From contig NZ_JAEFCA010000002.1 in assembly GCF_016405855.1 (NCBI RefSeq), positions 434,001 to 498,000 on the forward strand: 64,000 nucleotides of DNA, given 5' to 3'. Within the stretch, counting starts at the first letter, position 1, and every line of letters begins with the position of its first letter. Positions 25,703 to 33,706 of this stretch are shown here, one piece after another. The notes beneath the pieces are model-generated. The model ran no database searches. It had not been told where the DNA came from and was given only the letters and a program-made list of their open reading frames with translations. A program made the position numbers and the translations under genes. This DNA comes from Flavobacterium sp. IB48. Lineage in GTDB: Bacteria > Bacteroidota > Bacteroidia > Flavobacteriales > Flavobacteriaceae.

Positions 25703-26686
25703 ATGAAAAAAAACTTAGCCATTACCTTTTGGGTACTCTACATGCTCTTTTTTGCAATCCCTTTTCCAATGATTTTGTATTATGCAATCAATAGCGATTT
25801 AGATATCAACGATTTAAAAACCAAAGATCCTTATTGGGCTTTAGGGATCGTTTTATTGTCTGTAATTCTCTGGCTGATCCTTTTGATTGGTTATTTCCAA
25901 AAATGGATCTTTCAGGTTTTTGTCAATAAAAATAATCTGGAGAAAATAAAATTAAACGGATTACGTCGCGAAGCTGAAATAATTAGTTCGAAGAAAGCTT
26001 CTAAATTCAATTCTAAATTTGACAATTACGAACTCGAACTGTGTTTTAAAAATCTTGCGAATACCGAAATCATTCATAAAACCAATATTACGGACACCAA
26101 ACCCAATGAAAAACGGTTCGAAGCTGGAAAACAGATCAGTTTATTACTAGACAAGTACATGAAAAAACCTCCTTATTTTGTAATTTCATCTGCTACTCCA
26201 ACTTTAAGCATCAGGAATTTAACAATTAGAATTTTAGGTTGGCTATTTTTTACGTTTATCGTTGTAGCCTATTATTTGTTTTCCTATCAAACCGAAAGTC
26301 ATGGTATGGGGTGGCGTTTTATGTCTTTTGGACATCCGTTATTAATAATTCCGTTAGTGCTTTTGTTCTATCGCGTTTTGGTTCAATTTATATTTAAAAA
26401 ACTAACTGGCTTAGATCAAAATTCGGTTGCACTCAAATTTAAAGGAATAAAAACTCAGGCCAAATTAATCAATGTAAGCCAAACAGGAACATATATTAAC
26501 GAACAACCAATGATGCGTTTTGAGTTAGAATATAAAGACACAAAAAATCTAGTGCATCAAAATAGTTTGAAAAAAGTTATTGGAATTTTAGATTTAGAAA
26601 TGACCAAAAAACAATTCCTTGATATTTTTTATAATCCCGAAAATCCAAACCAAATTGCTTTTGCAAATGATTTAAACAAAATATAG
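25703..26686 (+). CDS. Membrane protein with internal duplication (DUF3592-like)
   Basis: A 327-residue inner-membrane protein with four predicted transmembrane segments in two pairs (about residues 8-28 and 47-68, then 175-195 and 207-227). After each pair comes a similar soluble domain: LNGLRREAEIISSKK with a Y-E-L-E-L strand, and FKGIKTQAKLINVSQTG with a F-E-L-E-Y strand. This is an internal repeat of the kind seen in DUF3592 proteins. The function is unknown. It is followed after 3 bp by a lipoprotein gene, with a strong promoter upstream and a terminator after the pair. Confidence 0.75.
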   Translation: MKKNLAITFWVLYMLFFAIPFPMILYYAINSDLDINDLKTKDPYWALGIVLLSVILWLILLIGYFQKWIFQVFVNKNNLEKIKLNGLRREAEIISSKKASKFNSKFDNYELELCFKNLANTEIIHKTNITDTKPNEKRFEAGKQISLLLDKYMKKPPYFVISSATPTLSIRNLTIRILGWLFFTFIVVAYYLFSYQTESHGMGWRFMSFGHPLLIIPLVLLFYRVLVQFIFKKLTGLDQNSVALKFKGIKTQAKLINVSQTGTYINEQPMMRFELEYKDTKNLVHQNSLKKVIGILDLEMTKKQFLDIFYNPENPNQIAFANDLNKI

Positions 26687-26689
26687 CAA

Positions 26690-27319
26690 ATGAAAAAGAT
26701 AGTTATTTTGATGCTGTTTTGCACTTTATTTTTAAGCTGCGAAAAGATCTCAAAAAGTATAGATGAAACTTTAAAACCTAATGATACAATTGTAAATAAA
26801 AAATCCGAAAATGTCGCTCCACCGCCTTTGCAAAGTAAAAAAAAGGAAATTAATCTATTGACTAATATCGAAATATTAAAAAAAGCAGAAGAACAATTGA
26901 AAAATCTTCCTCAATACAATGGAAAAGAAATCTTTATTTACTCGACCTTATACTTTTATAATGATGGAAGAATAAATGCGATGCTGCAACATCCAGAAAA
27001 TCCAAAATATGTAGACATTTATGAATTTAACGATGAAAAATGGTCAGGACCAAAACCAGTTCAGCTTTCTGTTCGTGATGATGTTAAAGGACGTTTGGTT
27101 TCTTTAAATAAAATCAGTTTTATAAATGCAGCAAAAGTAGCTCAGGTTTATAACGAAAAAACAAAAGAAGTTGAAGGCGCGCAACCTACGACAAGTGTTT
27201 ATATTTCTATTTGGAATAATAAACTAAGATGGTACCCGTCATCTATAAGCGGAAGCCGAGAACGCTATTCGATAGAGTTTAATGATGATGGAAGTCTAAA
27301 ATCATTCCAACAAGATTAA
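26690..27319 (+). CDS. Lipoprotein of unknown function
   Basis: A 209-residue lipoprotein (MLFCTLFLSC, lipobox Cys at about residue 17). The mature part has a Lys/Pro linker and then a compact domain with strands such as KEIFIYSTLYFYNDGRINAM and TTSVYISIWNNKLRWYPSS. I do not recognise a family. It is co-transcribed with the membrane protein 3 bp upstream and may act with it in the envelope. Confidence 0.7.
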   Translation: MKKIVILMLFCTLFLSCEKISKSIDETLKPNDTIVNKKSENVAPPPLQSKKKEINLLTNIEILKKAEEQLKNLPQYNGKEIFIYSTLYFYNDGRINAMLQHPENPKYVDIYEFNDEKWSGPKPVQLSVRDDVKGRLVSLNKISFINAAKVAQVYNEKTKEVEGAQPTTSVYISIWNNKLRWYPSSISGSRERYSIEFNDDGSLKSFQQD

Positions 27320-27328
27320 CTGCCACAA

Positions 27329-27360
27329 ATGCTAAACAATTACGTTTAGCATTTTTTTTA
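27329..27360 (+). terminator. Rho-independent terminator
   Basis: ATGCTAAAC / GTTTAGCAT stem with a 6-nt loop and a run of eight T, 10 bp past the lipoprotein stop. Confidence 0.9.
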
Positions 27361-27644
27361 TACTAAAATTAAATTCTTTCCAAATAAAGAAACTAAAAAA
27401 CTTAACTTTATAAAAACTTAAAAATCAATAAATTACACTAATAAATCATTAATTTAACATTACTTATCAACTTAAAATTTTCAGTTCTTAATCTAGATTA
27501 ATAGATGCAGATTTTATTCTGTAATACATTTGTACCATAATCAAACAAAATAAAACAAAAAACAAGTTATAAGTTTAAATTTTAAACCATAATCAAATTT
27601 AAACTTAAAATAATAAAACAAATTAATCTTAAAATCAAAAAATT
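27361..27644 (+). promoter_or_regulatory. AT-rich upstream region with -7 box for the hydrolase gene
   Basis: No gene is visible. A TACATTTG box lies at 27525-27532 without a matching -33 TTG at the usual distance, so an activator may be needed. If used, the leader would be about 105 nt and is almost pure A/T. Confidence 0.4.
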
Positions 27645-28460
27645 ATGAGCACATTTACAGTAAAAGACGGAACACAGATTTATTACAAAGATTGGGGAAA
27701 AGGTCAACCAATTGTTTTTCACCACGGATGGCCTTTGTCAAGTGATGATTGGGATGCACAAATGATGTTTTTTCTTCAAAAAGGCTACAGAGTTATTGCA
27801 CACGATCGCCGCGGACATGGACGTTCTAGTCAGGCCTCTGAGGGGAACAACATGGAAACTTATGCATCAGACATCGCTGAATTGACTGAAGCTTTAGATT
27901 TAAAAGATGCCATTCACGTTGGGCATTCAACTGGTGGTGGTGAAGTAATTCGCTATGCTGCAAAATACGGAAAAGGGAGAATTTCAAAAGCGGTAATTAT
28001 TAGTGCCGTTACTCCGATAATGATTCAAAACGAATCTAATCCAGAAGGCGTTCCATTGTCGGTTTTTGACGAAATTAGAAAAGGAACCGGATTTAATAGA
28101 GCGCAATATTTCTACGACTTTCCGATTCCGTTCTACGGTTGGAACCGCGAAGGACAAACTGTTCAAGAAGGCATTAAACAAAATTGGTGGCGTCAAGGAA
28201 TGATGGGTTCTGTTTTATCTCATTACGAAGGAATTAAAGCGTTTTCTGAATCTGATTTTACAGAAGACTTAAAAAGTTTAGATATTCCAGTTTTGGTTTT
28301 ACATGGAGAAGATGACCAGATTGTTCCTTACAATCAAGCTCCTAGAGCAGCAAAATTGTTGAAAAACGGAAAATTGATTTCATATCCTGGTTTCCCTCAC
28401 GGTATGCCAACTACAGAAGCAGAAACAATCAACAATGATATTCTTGACTTTATAAAATAA
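27645..28460 (+). CDS. Alpha/beta hydrolase (non-heme chloroperoxidase-like esterase)
   Basis: A 271-residue cytosolic hydrolase of the cofactor-free haloperoxidase/esterase group. Motifs: the oxyanion-loop FHHGWPLSSDDWDAQM near residue 25, AHDRRGHGRSSQ near 52, the nucleophile elbow GHSTGG with Ser95, the acid in LHGEDDQIVP near 223, and the His in GFPHGMP near 254. All three catalytic residues are present. The natural substrate is probably an ester or lactone. It opens a run of detoxification-type genes on the plus strand. Confidence 0.92.
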   Translation: MSTFTVKDGTQIYYKDWGKGQPIVFHHGWPLSSDDWDAQMMFFLQKGYRVIAHDRRGHGRSSQASEGNNMETYASDIAELTEALDLKDAIHVGHSTGGGEVIRYAAKYGKGRISKAVIISAVTPIMIQNESNPEGVPLSVFDEIRKGTGFNRAQYFYDFPIPFYGWNREGQTVQEGIKQNWWRQGMMGSVLSHYEGIKAFSESDFTEDLKSLDIPVLVLHGEDDQIVPYNQAPRAAKLLKNGKLISYPGFPHGMPTTEAETINNDILDFIK

Positions 28461-28475
28461 ATACAGAAAGATTTA

Positions 28476-28515
28476 ATTAAACTGTCTGTAGAACTATTTT
28501 TATAGACAGTTTAAT
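28476..28515 (+). terminator. Hairpin terminator after the hydrolase
   Basis: A perfect 12-bp stem (ATTAAACTGTCT / AGACAGTTTAAT) followed by TTTTC, 15 bp past the stop. Confidence 0.7.
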
Positions 28516-28568
28516 TTTCTTAAATTCAACTAAATAATTTTCTCTCAAAAAATTGAATCAAAAAATAT

Positions 28569-28859
28569 ATGGAAACAATAAAATTAGAATTGGACGAAAA
28601 AAAACATGGCGCTTTTAATCTTTATGTAGATGGTAAAAAATTAGGCGAAATGACAATAAGCATTAAACCTGATTTACTGACAGTTTACCACACGGGAGTT
28701 GAGCCAGAGGGCGAAGGAAAAGGTTATGCTAAGAAGCTTTTAGAAGAAATGGTTTCTTATGTTCGCGCCAATAATTTGAAAGTTTTACCACTTTGTCCGT
28801 ATGTTCATGCGCAATTTAAAAGACATCCAGACGAATACGAAGATATTTGGAAGAAGTAA
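28569..28859 (+). CDS. GNAT-fold N-acetyltransferase, YjdJ-like
   Basis: A 96-residue single-domain acetyltransferase of the short GCN5-related group. The acetyl-CoA binding motif is visible in PEGEGKGYAKKLLEEMVSY (about residues 46-64), followed by the group's C-terminal LPLCPYVHAQFKRHPDEY. Full length for the group. The substrate is unknown. The ATG at 28569 follows an A-rich stretch. Confidence 0.88.
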   Translation: METIKLELDEKKHGAFNLYVDGKKLGEMTISIKPDLLTVYHTGVEPEGEGKGYAKKLLEEMVSYVRANNLKVLPLCPYVHAQFKRHPDEYEDIWKK

Positions 28860-28888
28860 TTAATTCTAAACAAAGTATCTCGCCAAAG

Positions 28889-29020
28889 TTTGTCATTTCG
28901 ACGTAAGGAGACCCGAGCGATAGCGAACAGGCAAAGCAAATCTTCGCAAGTAACTCCGTACAGAAAATCCAATCTTTGTCGAGCTTCTCGCGAAGATTTC
29001 TCCTTACGTCGAAATGACAA
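28889..29020. repeat. REP-like palindromic element, copy 1
   Basis: Inverted arms: TTGTCATTTCGACGTAAGGA at 28890-28909 and its complement at 29001-29020. The inner part, read in reverse, contains a GCTCGACAAAGATTGG segment shared with the copies at 38281-38384 and 47132-47237. Open frames seen on the minus strand here are by-products of the palindrome. Confidence 0.85.
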
Positions 29021-29086
29021 GATTGTGTAAATCTGTGTGGAGCACTCATTCGTCAAACCAATAATAAAAAAAACAAAAACAACACT

Positions 29087-29707
29087 ATGAATACAGAAAT
29101 ATTAACAGACGGTGTTCCTTTAAATGAAGCGAAAAAAGCTTTAATTATGATTCATGGACGTGGTGCAAGCGCACATGATATTCTTTCGATTGCAAAACAT
29201 CTTAAGGTTGATGATTTTGCATTGATTGCGCCTGAAGCAGAAAACAGAACTTGGTATCCGTATTCGTTTTTAGCGCCGCTAAACGAAAATGAACCTTCGT
29301 TTTCAAAATCGTTGGAAGCAATACATCAAGTTGTGGTCGCTATTCAGCAAAACGGAATCGAAAAAGAAAATATTTATTTCTTAGGATTTTCACAAGGAGC
29401 GTGTCTCGCTTTGGAATTTACAACAAGAAATGCTGCAAAATACGGCGGAATCGTTGCTTTTACCGGTGGATTAATTGGCGATAAAGTCTATGAAAACCAT
29501 TATGCAGGAAATTTTGAAAACACGCCTGTTTTTATCGGAACAAGCGATCCTGATTTTCACGTTCCTGTAGAAAGAGTAAATGATACTGAAACGCTTATGG
29601 AGAAAATGGGCGCAGATGTTACAAAAAAAATCTATCCAAATATGGGACATACCATTAGTCAGGATGAGATAAATTGTGCTAATGCATTAGTTTTCAATAA
29701 AAAGTAA
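29087..29707 (+). CDS. Phospholipase/carboxylesterase-like hydrolase (MhqD-like)
   Basis: A 206-residue alpha/beta hydrolase. Motifs: IMIHGRGASAHD near residue 20, the nucleophile elbow GFSQG with Ser102, the acid in GTSDPDFHVP near 163 and the His in NMGHT near 189. In Bacilli such hydrolases (MhqD) are encoded with the ring-cleaving dioxygenase MhqO and protect against quinones; a MhqO-like gene lies 0.6 kb downstream. The stop overlaps the start of the cupin gene by one base, so the two are translationally coupled. Confidence 0.9.
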   Translation: MNTEILTDGVPLNEAKKALIMIHGRGASAHDILSIAKHLKVDDFALIAPEAENRTWYPYSFLAPLNENEPSFSKSLEAIHQVVVAIQQNGIEKENIYFLGFSQGACLALEFTTRNAAKYGGIVAFTGGLIGDKVYENHYAGNFENTPVFIGTSDPDFHVPVERVNDTETLMEKMGADVTKKIYPNMGHTISQDEINCANALVFNKK

Positions 29708-30057
29708 TGATTACGATAACTCGCATTTATAGCGATGCAAACGGAGAAAGTCATTTTAAAGACTTTGATGTTCCGTTAAAAAACAACGGCGATATCGGAT
29801 TTTTATCTGATGAAGAACCCGTTAAATCTATCGTTTTTAGAGAAGTTAATCCTTCTTACGATTACGATTTTCATAATGCTCCAGACCGCCAATATATTGT
29901 TTTGCTAGATGGCGGTGTAGAAATAGAAACTTCATTAGGAGAAAAAAGAACTTTCAACACGGGTTCAATTCTATTGGTTGAAGACACTACAGGGAAAGGA
30001 CATAAAACAAAAAATATTGAATTTAAGCTTAGAAAATCAATATTTATCAAAATATAA
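29707..30057 (+). CDS. Cupin-fold protein, WxcM/FdtA-like
   Basis: A 116-residue single-domain cupin. The barrel strands are visible (SIVFREVNPSYDYDFHNAP, then YIVLLDGGVEIETS, then GSILLVEDTTGKGHKTK). Few metal-binding His remain, so the active site may be reduced. It shares one base with the hydrolase gene upstream and is in the same transcript, so a role in the same detoxification step is likely. Function unknown. Confidence 0.78.
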   Translation: MITITRIYSDANGESHFKDFDVPLKNNGDIGFLSDEEPVKSIVFREVNPSYDYDFHNAPDRQYIVLLDGGVEIETSLGEKRTFNTGSILLVEDTTGKGHKTKNIEFKLRKSIFIKI

Positions 30058-30079
30058 AATTCATCAATATTTCATATAA

Positions 30080-30146
30080 TTTGCTGTGATCAGTTATTGG
30101 TCACAGCAAAAAACAACGTCTGAAAACAGCATATACTGTTTTTCAG
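30080..30146. other. Two hairpins in the gap before the dioxygenase gene
   Basis: TTTGCTGTGA / TCACAGCAAA (30080-30110) and CTGAAAACAG / CTGTTTTTCAG (30120-30146) lie just past the cupin stop and probably end that transcript. Downstream a TAAATTTG -7 box (30291-30298) may start the next gene. No gene is visible in 30058-30337. Confidence 0.45.
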
Positions 30147-30337
30147 AATGTATTTCTATACACTGCATTTACTTTCGTGTTATGCAATTAACAAAACATT
30201 GTCGTCGAAGGAAGAACTTAAAAAAATGACAAAATATCGTCCTCGCTTCTTTCTTAATCTAGTTTAATCGATAAACAGCGATAACGGACGTAAATTTGTA
30301 AAAGAAAAATCAAACAACTATTTAATATAAAAATACC

Positions 30338-31276
30338 ATGGAAAATAAAATTTTAGGATTACACCATATTACTGCAATTGCAGGAGACGCTAAACGCAAT
30401 TTTGACTTTTACTCAAAAGTTTTAGGATTAAGATTCATCAAAAAAACAGTGAATTTTGATGATCCAGGAACTTACCATTTTTACTTTGGTGATGAAGTTG
30501 GAAGTGCAGGGACTATTTTAACTTTCTTCCCGTGGGGAGCAGGAATTCAACAAGGCAGAAAAGGTTCTGGAATGGCTACAGAAATTGGTTATTCTGTTCC
30601 AAAAGGAAGTTTAGATTTCTGGCAGAAACGTTTCGAGCAATACAACGTAATTTACAATAAACCAGCTGAAAAATTCGGAGAAAAATATTTGACTTTCTTA
30701 GATCCAGATGGTTTAAAATTAGAGTTAATTGAATCTAAAACGGAAGATAACAGAAAAGCTTGGGAAACTGACGAAGTAAAAGCTGATGTAGCTACAAAAG
30801 GTTTTCATAACATTACTTTGACTTTAAATAACATTAAACCAACTGCTGCTGTTTTAACTGAAATATTTGGTTACAAATTGATCGATCAAGATGTAAACCG
30901 TTACCGTTATGCAACAGATGCTGTAGAAAATGCTGCAATTGTTGACTTGGTAGAATTACCAGAAGAAAAACGCGGTTTAAATGCAAATGGAACGGTTCAT
31001 CACGTTGCTTTTCGTGTAAAAAATGACGAAATTTTAATGAAATTCAGAGAAAAAATAGAAGAATACGGGTTGCAGATTACACCACAAATTGACAGACAAT
31101 ATTTTCACTCTCTTTATTTTAGAGAACCAGGCGGAGTTTTGTTCGAAATTGCAACTGACAATCCTGGATTTACTGTAGACGAAAGCTTAGAAGAATTAGG
31201 TCAGAACTTAAAACTTCCTGCTCAATACGAACCTCAAAGAGCTACCATTGAAGCTCATTTGGTTAAAATTAATTAA
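30338..31276 (+). CDS. Ring-cleaving dioxygenase, MhqO-like (VOC superfamily)
   Basis: A 312-residue enzyme of two vicinal-oxygen-chelate domains. The first starts with LGLHHITAIAGDAKRNFDFY (metal His near residue 9), the second near residue 155 with KGFHNITLTL, followed by HHVAFRV near 225 and the metal Glu in GVLFEIATD near 268. This order fits the MhqO/MhqA hydroquinone-cleaving group, which opens the ring of quinone-derived phenols. With the MhqD-like hydrolase upstream it suggests defence against quinones. Terminator follows. Confidence 0.9.
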   Translation: MENKILGLHHITAIAGDAKRNFDFYSKVLGLRFIKKTVNFDDPGTYHFYFGDEVGSAGTILTFFPWGAGIQQGRKGSGMATEIGYSVPKGSLDFWQKRFEQYNVIYNKPAEKFGEKYLTFLDPDGLKLELIESKTEDNRKAWETDEVKADVATKGFHNITLTLNNIKPTAAVLTEIFGYKLIDQDVNRYRYATDAVENAAIVDLVELPEEKRGLNANGTVHHVAFRVKNDEILMKFREKIEEYGLQITPQIDRQYFHSLYFREPGGVLFEIATDNPGFTVDESLEELGQNLKLPAQYEPQRATIEAHLVKIN

Positions 31277-31323
31277 TTTAAAAACTAAACCAGTTTGTTT
31301 GAAAACCACAACACAACTATTTG

Positions 31324-31359
31324 AAAAAGAGGCTTCTCAAAAGAAAGCCTCTTTTTTTG
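31324..31359 (+). terminator. Rho-independent terminator after the dioxygenase
   Basis: AAAAAGAGGCTT / AAGCCTCTTTTTTT stem with a 9-nt loop and T-run, 47 bp past the stop. Confidence 0.9.
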
Positions 31360-31431
31360 TATATTTCGGAAGAAGGAAGTATTTATGGCAAAGAGAATCC
31401 TTTCAAAATATGTTAATCCGCTTGGATATTT

Positions 31432-32214
31432 TTAATCTTCTGCAGCCATTAATTCAATCTTTGCCATAATTAATGCAAGATTATTTTCTAAAGAAATTTT
31501 TCCTTCACGCCATTCTTTTTTGTTTGATCCTCTTGAAATTCTAAAAATGAAATCGCCAGTAAAAACATAACCAAAAGTTTCTCTTAAACCCGTTTTGGTT
31601 ATTCTTTTTTGCGCTTCTCTTAAATCTATTTTTATTTCACTTTCGTTCTTAAAAACAATTGTATCCAAACCATCAAGACCTTTTTTAAATTCATGTCCGC
31701 GATAGTGAATGAGTTTGATCAAAGCATTCATAAACCGTAAAGCGCGATTTGCACTTTCTTTAGAAACATTCAAATTCAAAATCTCTAATTTTTCCAGATT
31801 GATATTATCGTTTAAGCCTCTGCTTTCCCAATAATCCTTTGTTGCTGTAATAATCTCCAACGAATTTTCGAGCTTGTCGCTAATGCTCAGCGGAGCATGA
31901 ACATCATCTTTTATGCTTTGAGCCAAATCGAGTAAAGGCGTCGATTTTGAAGGAACTCGAAGTTGCATTTCGTATGTCTTTTTTAAAATTGCAATCTCAT
32001 TATTTCCTTTAAAATCAATTGGTAACTGAGGAACATTCTTTCTTTTATATTCAGGTCCAATCCAATGTCGGCTTTTAGGGAGCGGAATATTCAATTTTTC
32101 GCAAGCATTTTTGATTCCCATACTAGAAACCTCATAATGTTTTGCAATCTGCGGTATTGGAAATTTCCAAACCAAGCTGTAAAGTTCTGATCGGGTAAAA
32201 ATAATTTTGTCCAT
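31432..32214 (-). CDS. Hypothetical protein with N-terminal HTH-like segment
   Basis: A 260-residue soluble protein. The N-terminus (SELYSLVWKFPIPQIAKHYE, then VSSMGIKNACEKLNIPLP and SRHWIGPEY) matches a recurring pattern in which a helix-turn-helix is followed by I-P-x-P-x-x-x-W. It may bind DNA. The rest is a helical linker and a C-terminal domain with FRISRGSNKKEWREGK. It is downstream of the efflux operon on the same strand but separated by a terminator. Function unknown. Confidence 0.7.
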   Translation of the reverse strand: MDKIIFTRSELYSLVWKFPIPQIAKHYEVSSMGIKNACEKLNIPLPKSRHWIGPEYKRKNVPQLPIDFKGNNEIAILKKTYEMQLRVPSKSTPLLDLAQSIKDDVHAPLSISDKLENSLEIITATKDYWESRGLNDNINLEKLEILNLNVSKESANRALRFMNALIKLIHYRGHEFKKGLDGLDTIVFKNESEIKIDLREAQKRITKTGLRETFGYVFTGDFIFRISRGSNKKEWREGKISLENNLALIMAKIELMAAED

Positions 32215-32239
32215 AAATCAGTAAAATCAATTCAAAAGA

Positions 32240-32280
32240 AAATTCACCACCTCCATAATTGCTTACAGAAATGGTGAATT
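32240..32280 (-). terminator. Hairpin terminator after the efflux operon
   Basis: AATTCACCA and TGGTGAATT pair around a 22-nt loop; on the minus strand a TTTTC tail follows. It lies 15 bp past the outer-membrane-factor stop. Confidence 0.6.
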
Positions 32281-32294
32281 AAGAAAATTAAGCA

Positions 32295-33704
32295 CTACTC
32301 TACTCCACCGCCTAAAGCACGGTACAGGTTAATTGCTGCATTCAGTTTTTCGAGTTTTATTGTTACTAAATCTAGTTCGTTCTGTAGCGAACTGTTTTGC
32401 GCTGCAATTACTTCAAGATAATTAGCCATTCCGCTTTTATAAAGCAAACCAGCATCTGAAGTTGCTTTTTCTAACGATTCTGCTTTCTCTTTTGCCAAAA
32501 CAATACGTTCGTCAGCATATTTTAATCTTGACATAGCATCGTTTACTTCGCCAACTGCTGTTATAAAAGACTGTTTAAATTGCACAACCGCTTTTTCTTG
32601 TTCTAAAACAGCCACTTCATAAGCCGTTCTTAAAGCTTTTTTTCTAAAAATAGGTTGCGCTAAATTGGCTGCAATGGTTTTGGTGATTGAACCTGGAAAA
32701 TCAAACCAATTTTCAAATTCAAAAGAATTTACTCCAATAGACGGATTCAAACTTAAAGTCGGATACATGGTTGCTTTTGCCAATCCTGTTTTTGCAGTGG
32801 CAGACATAACCGCGTATTCGCTAGATTTTACATCTGGTCTTCTGCTCAAAAGCGAAGCCGGAATTCCTGTTGGAAAAATTACAGAAACTTCAGCAGCATC
32901 AATGTTTCCAGCTCTTTCAATCTTATCTGGATATTCTCCGCATAAAATCTGTAAAGCGTTTTCTTGCACTGCGATATTTGCTTTCGCTAAAGGCACTAAT
33001 AATTCAGCCGTTTTCTTTTGAGCTTCTGTTTGATTTACTGCCAAAGAACTAATCGATCCCGATTTGTATTGCAATTCCATCATGCTCAAAGTATTGGTAC
33101 TCAATTCGATGTTTTTCTCTGCAATTTTAAGCTGTTCATCTAAACCTAAAAGATTGTAATAAGCTTGCGCCACTTGAACAATAATTCGAGTTTTTAATGC
33201 TGAAAGATTCTCTTTTTGAGCAAAATAAGCGGCTTTAGCATCTCTTTTTTGCATCGCTGCTTTTCCCCAAATATCTACTTCCCACGAAAGACGCAGATTG
33301 GCACTGTAATCATCCATATAATCCTTACCAATAAATTGCTGGCTCAAAGATCCGTTTAGGGAATTTTTAGAAGGATAAGAACGGCTCGCTCCAGCATCGA
33401 AATCTAGTGTAGGTAATAACGATAATTTGGCTTGTTTATAACTGAGGTCGAGCTGTTCCATGCTTTTCATTGCAATGATCACTTCGTTGTTTTTTACTAG
33501 CGCTTTTTCAATCAAAGCAATCAATAAAGGATCTTTATAATAGTTTTTCCACGGAAGCAAAACTGTGTCTCCAGTAACCGCGATTTCATCGCGGTATTTT
33601 TCTGGAGCTTGTAAATCTGTACGAGAATATTTTTTCCCTACCACACACGATGTCATGATCGCTCCGGTAAGTAAAACCATTCCGATTTTATATAATGTTT
33701 TCAT
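32295..33704 (-). CDS. Efflux outer-membrane factor (TolC/OprM-like lipoprotein)
   Basis: A 469-residue lipoprotein of the NodT/OprM outer-membrane channel family. The lipobox (LLTGAIMTSC) is followed by VVGKKYSRTDLQAPEKY. The helical repeats carry the family's PTLDFDAGASRS, LSWEVDIWGKA and GIPASLLSRRPDV motifs. It forms the exit duct of the tripartite pump encoded with it: the RND permease stop lies 2 bp upstream of its start, so translation is probably coupled. Confidence 0.95.
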   Translation of the reverse strand: MKTLYKIGMVLLTGAIMTSCVVGKKYSRTDLQAPEKYRDEIAVTGDTVLLPWKNYYKDPLLIALIEKALVKNNEVIIAMKSMEQLDLSYKQAKLSLLPTLDFDAGASRSYPSKNSLNGSLSQQFIGKDYMDDYSANLRLSWEVDIWGKAAMQKRDAKAAYFAQKENLSALKTRIIVQVAQAYYNLLGLDEQLKIAEKNIELSTNTLSMMELQYKSGSISSLAVNQTEAQKKTAELLVPLAKANIAVQENALQILCGEYPDKIERAGNIDAAEVSVIFPTGIPASLLSRRPDVKSSEYAVMSATAKTGLAKATMYPTLSLNPSIGVNSFEFENWFDFPGSITKTIAANLAQPIFRKKALRTAYEVAVLEQEKAVVQFKQSFITAVGEVNDAMSRLKYADERIVLAKEKAESLEKATSDAGLLYKSGMANYLEVIAAQNSSLQNELDLVTIKLEKLNAAINLYRALGGGVE

Positions 33705-33706
33705 TC

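Noticed and set aside
28805..29056. Two overlapping minus-strand frames of 77-83 residues after the acetyltransferase gene
   Set aside because: They lie almost wholly in the REP-like palindrome at 28889-29020 and have no start-site context or homology.
32665..33021. 118-residue plus-strand frame inside the outer-membrane-factor gene
   Set aside because: Antisense shadow of a clear OprM-like protein.
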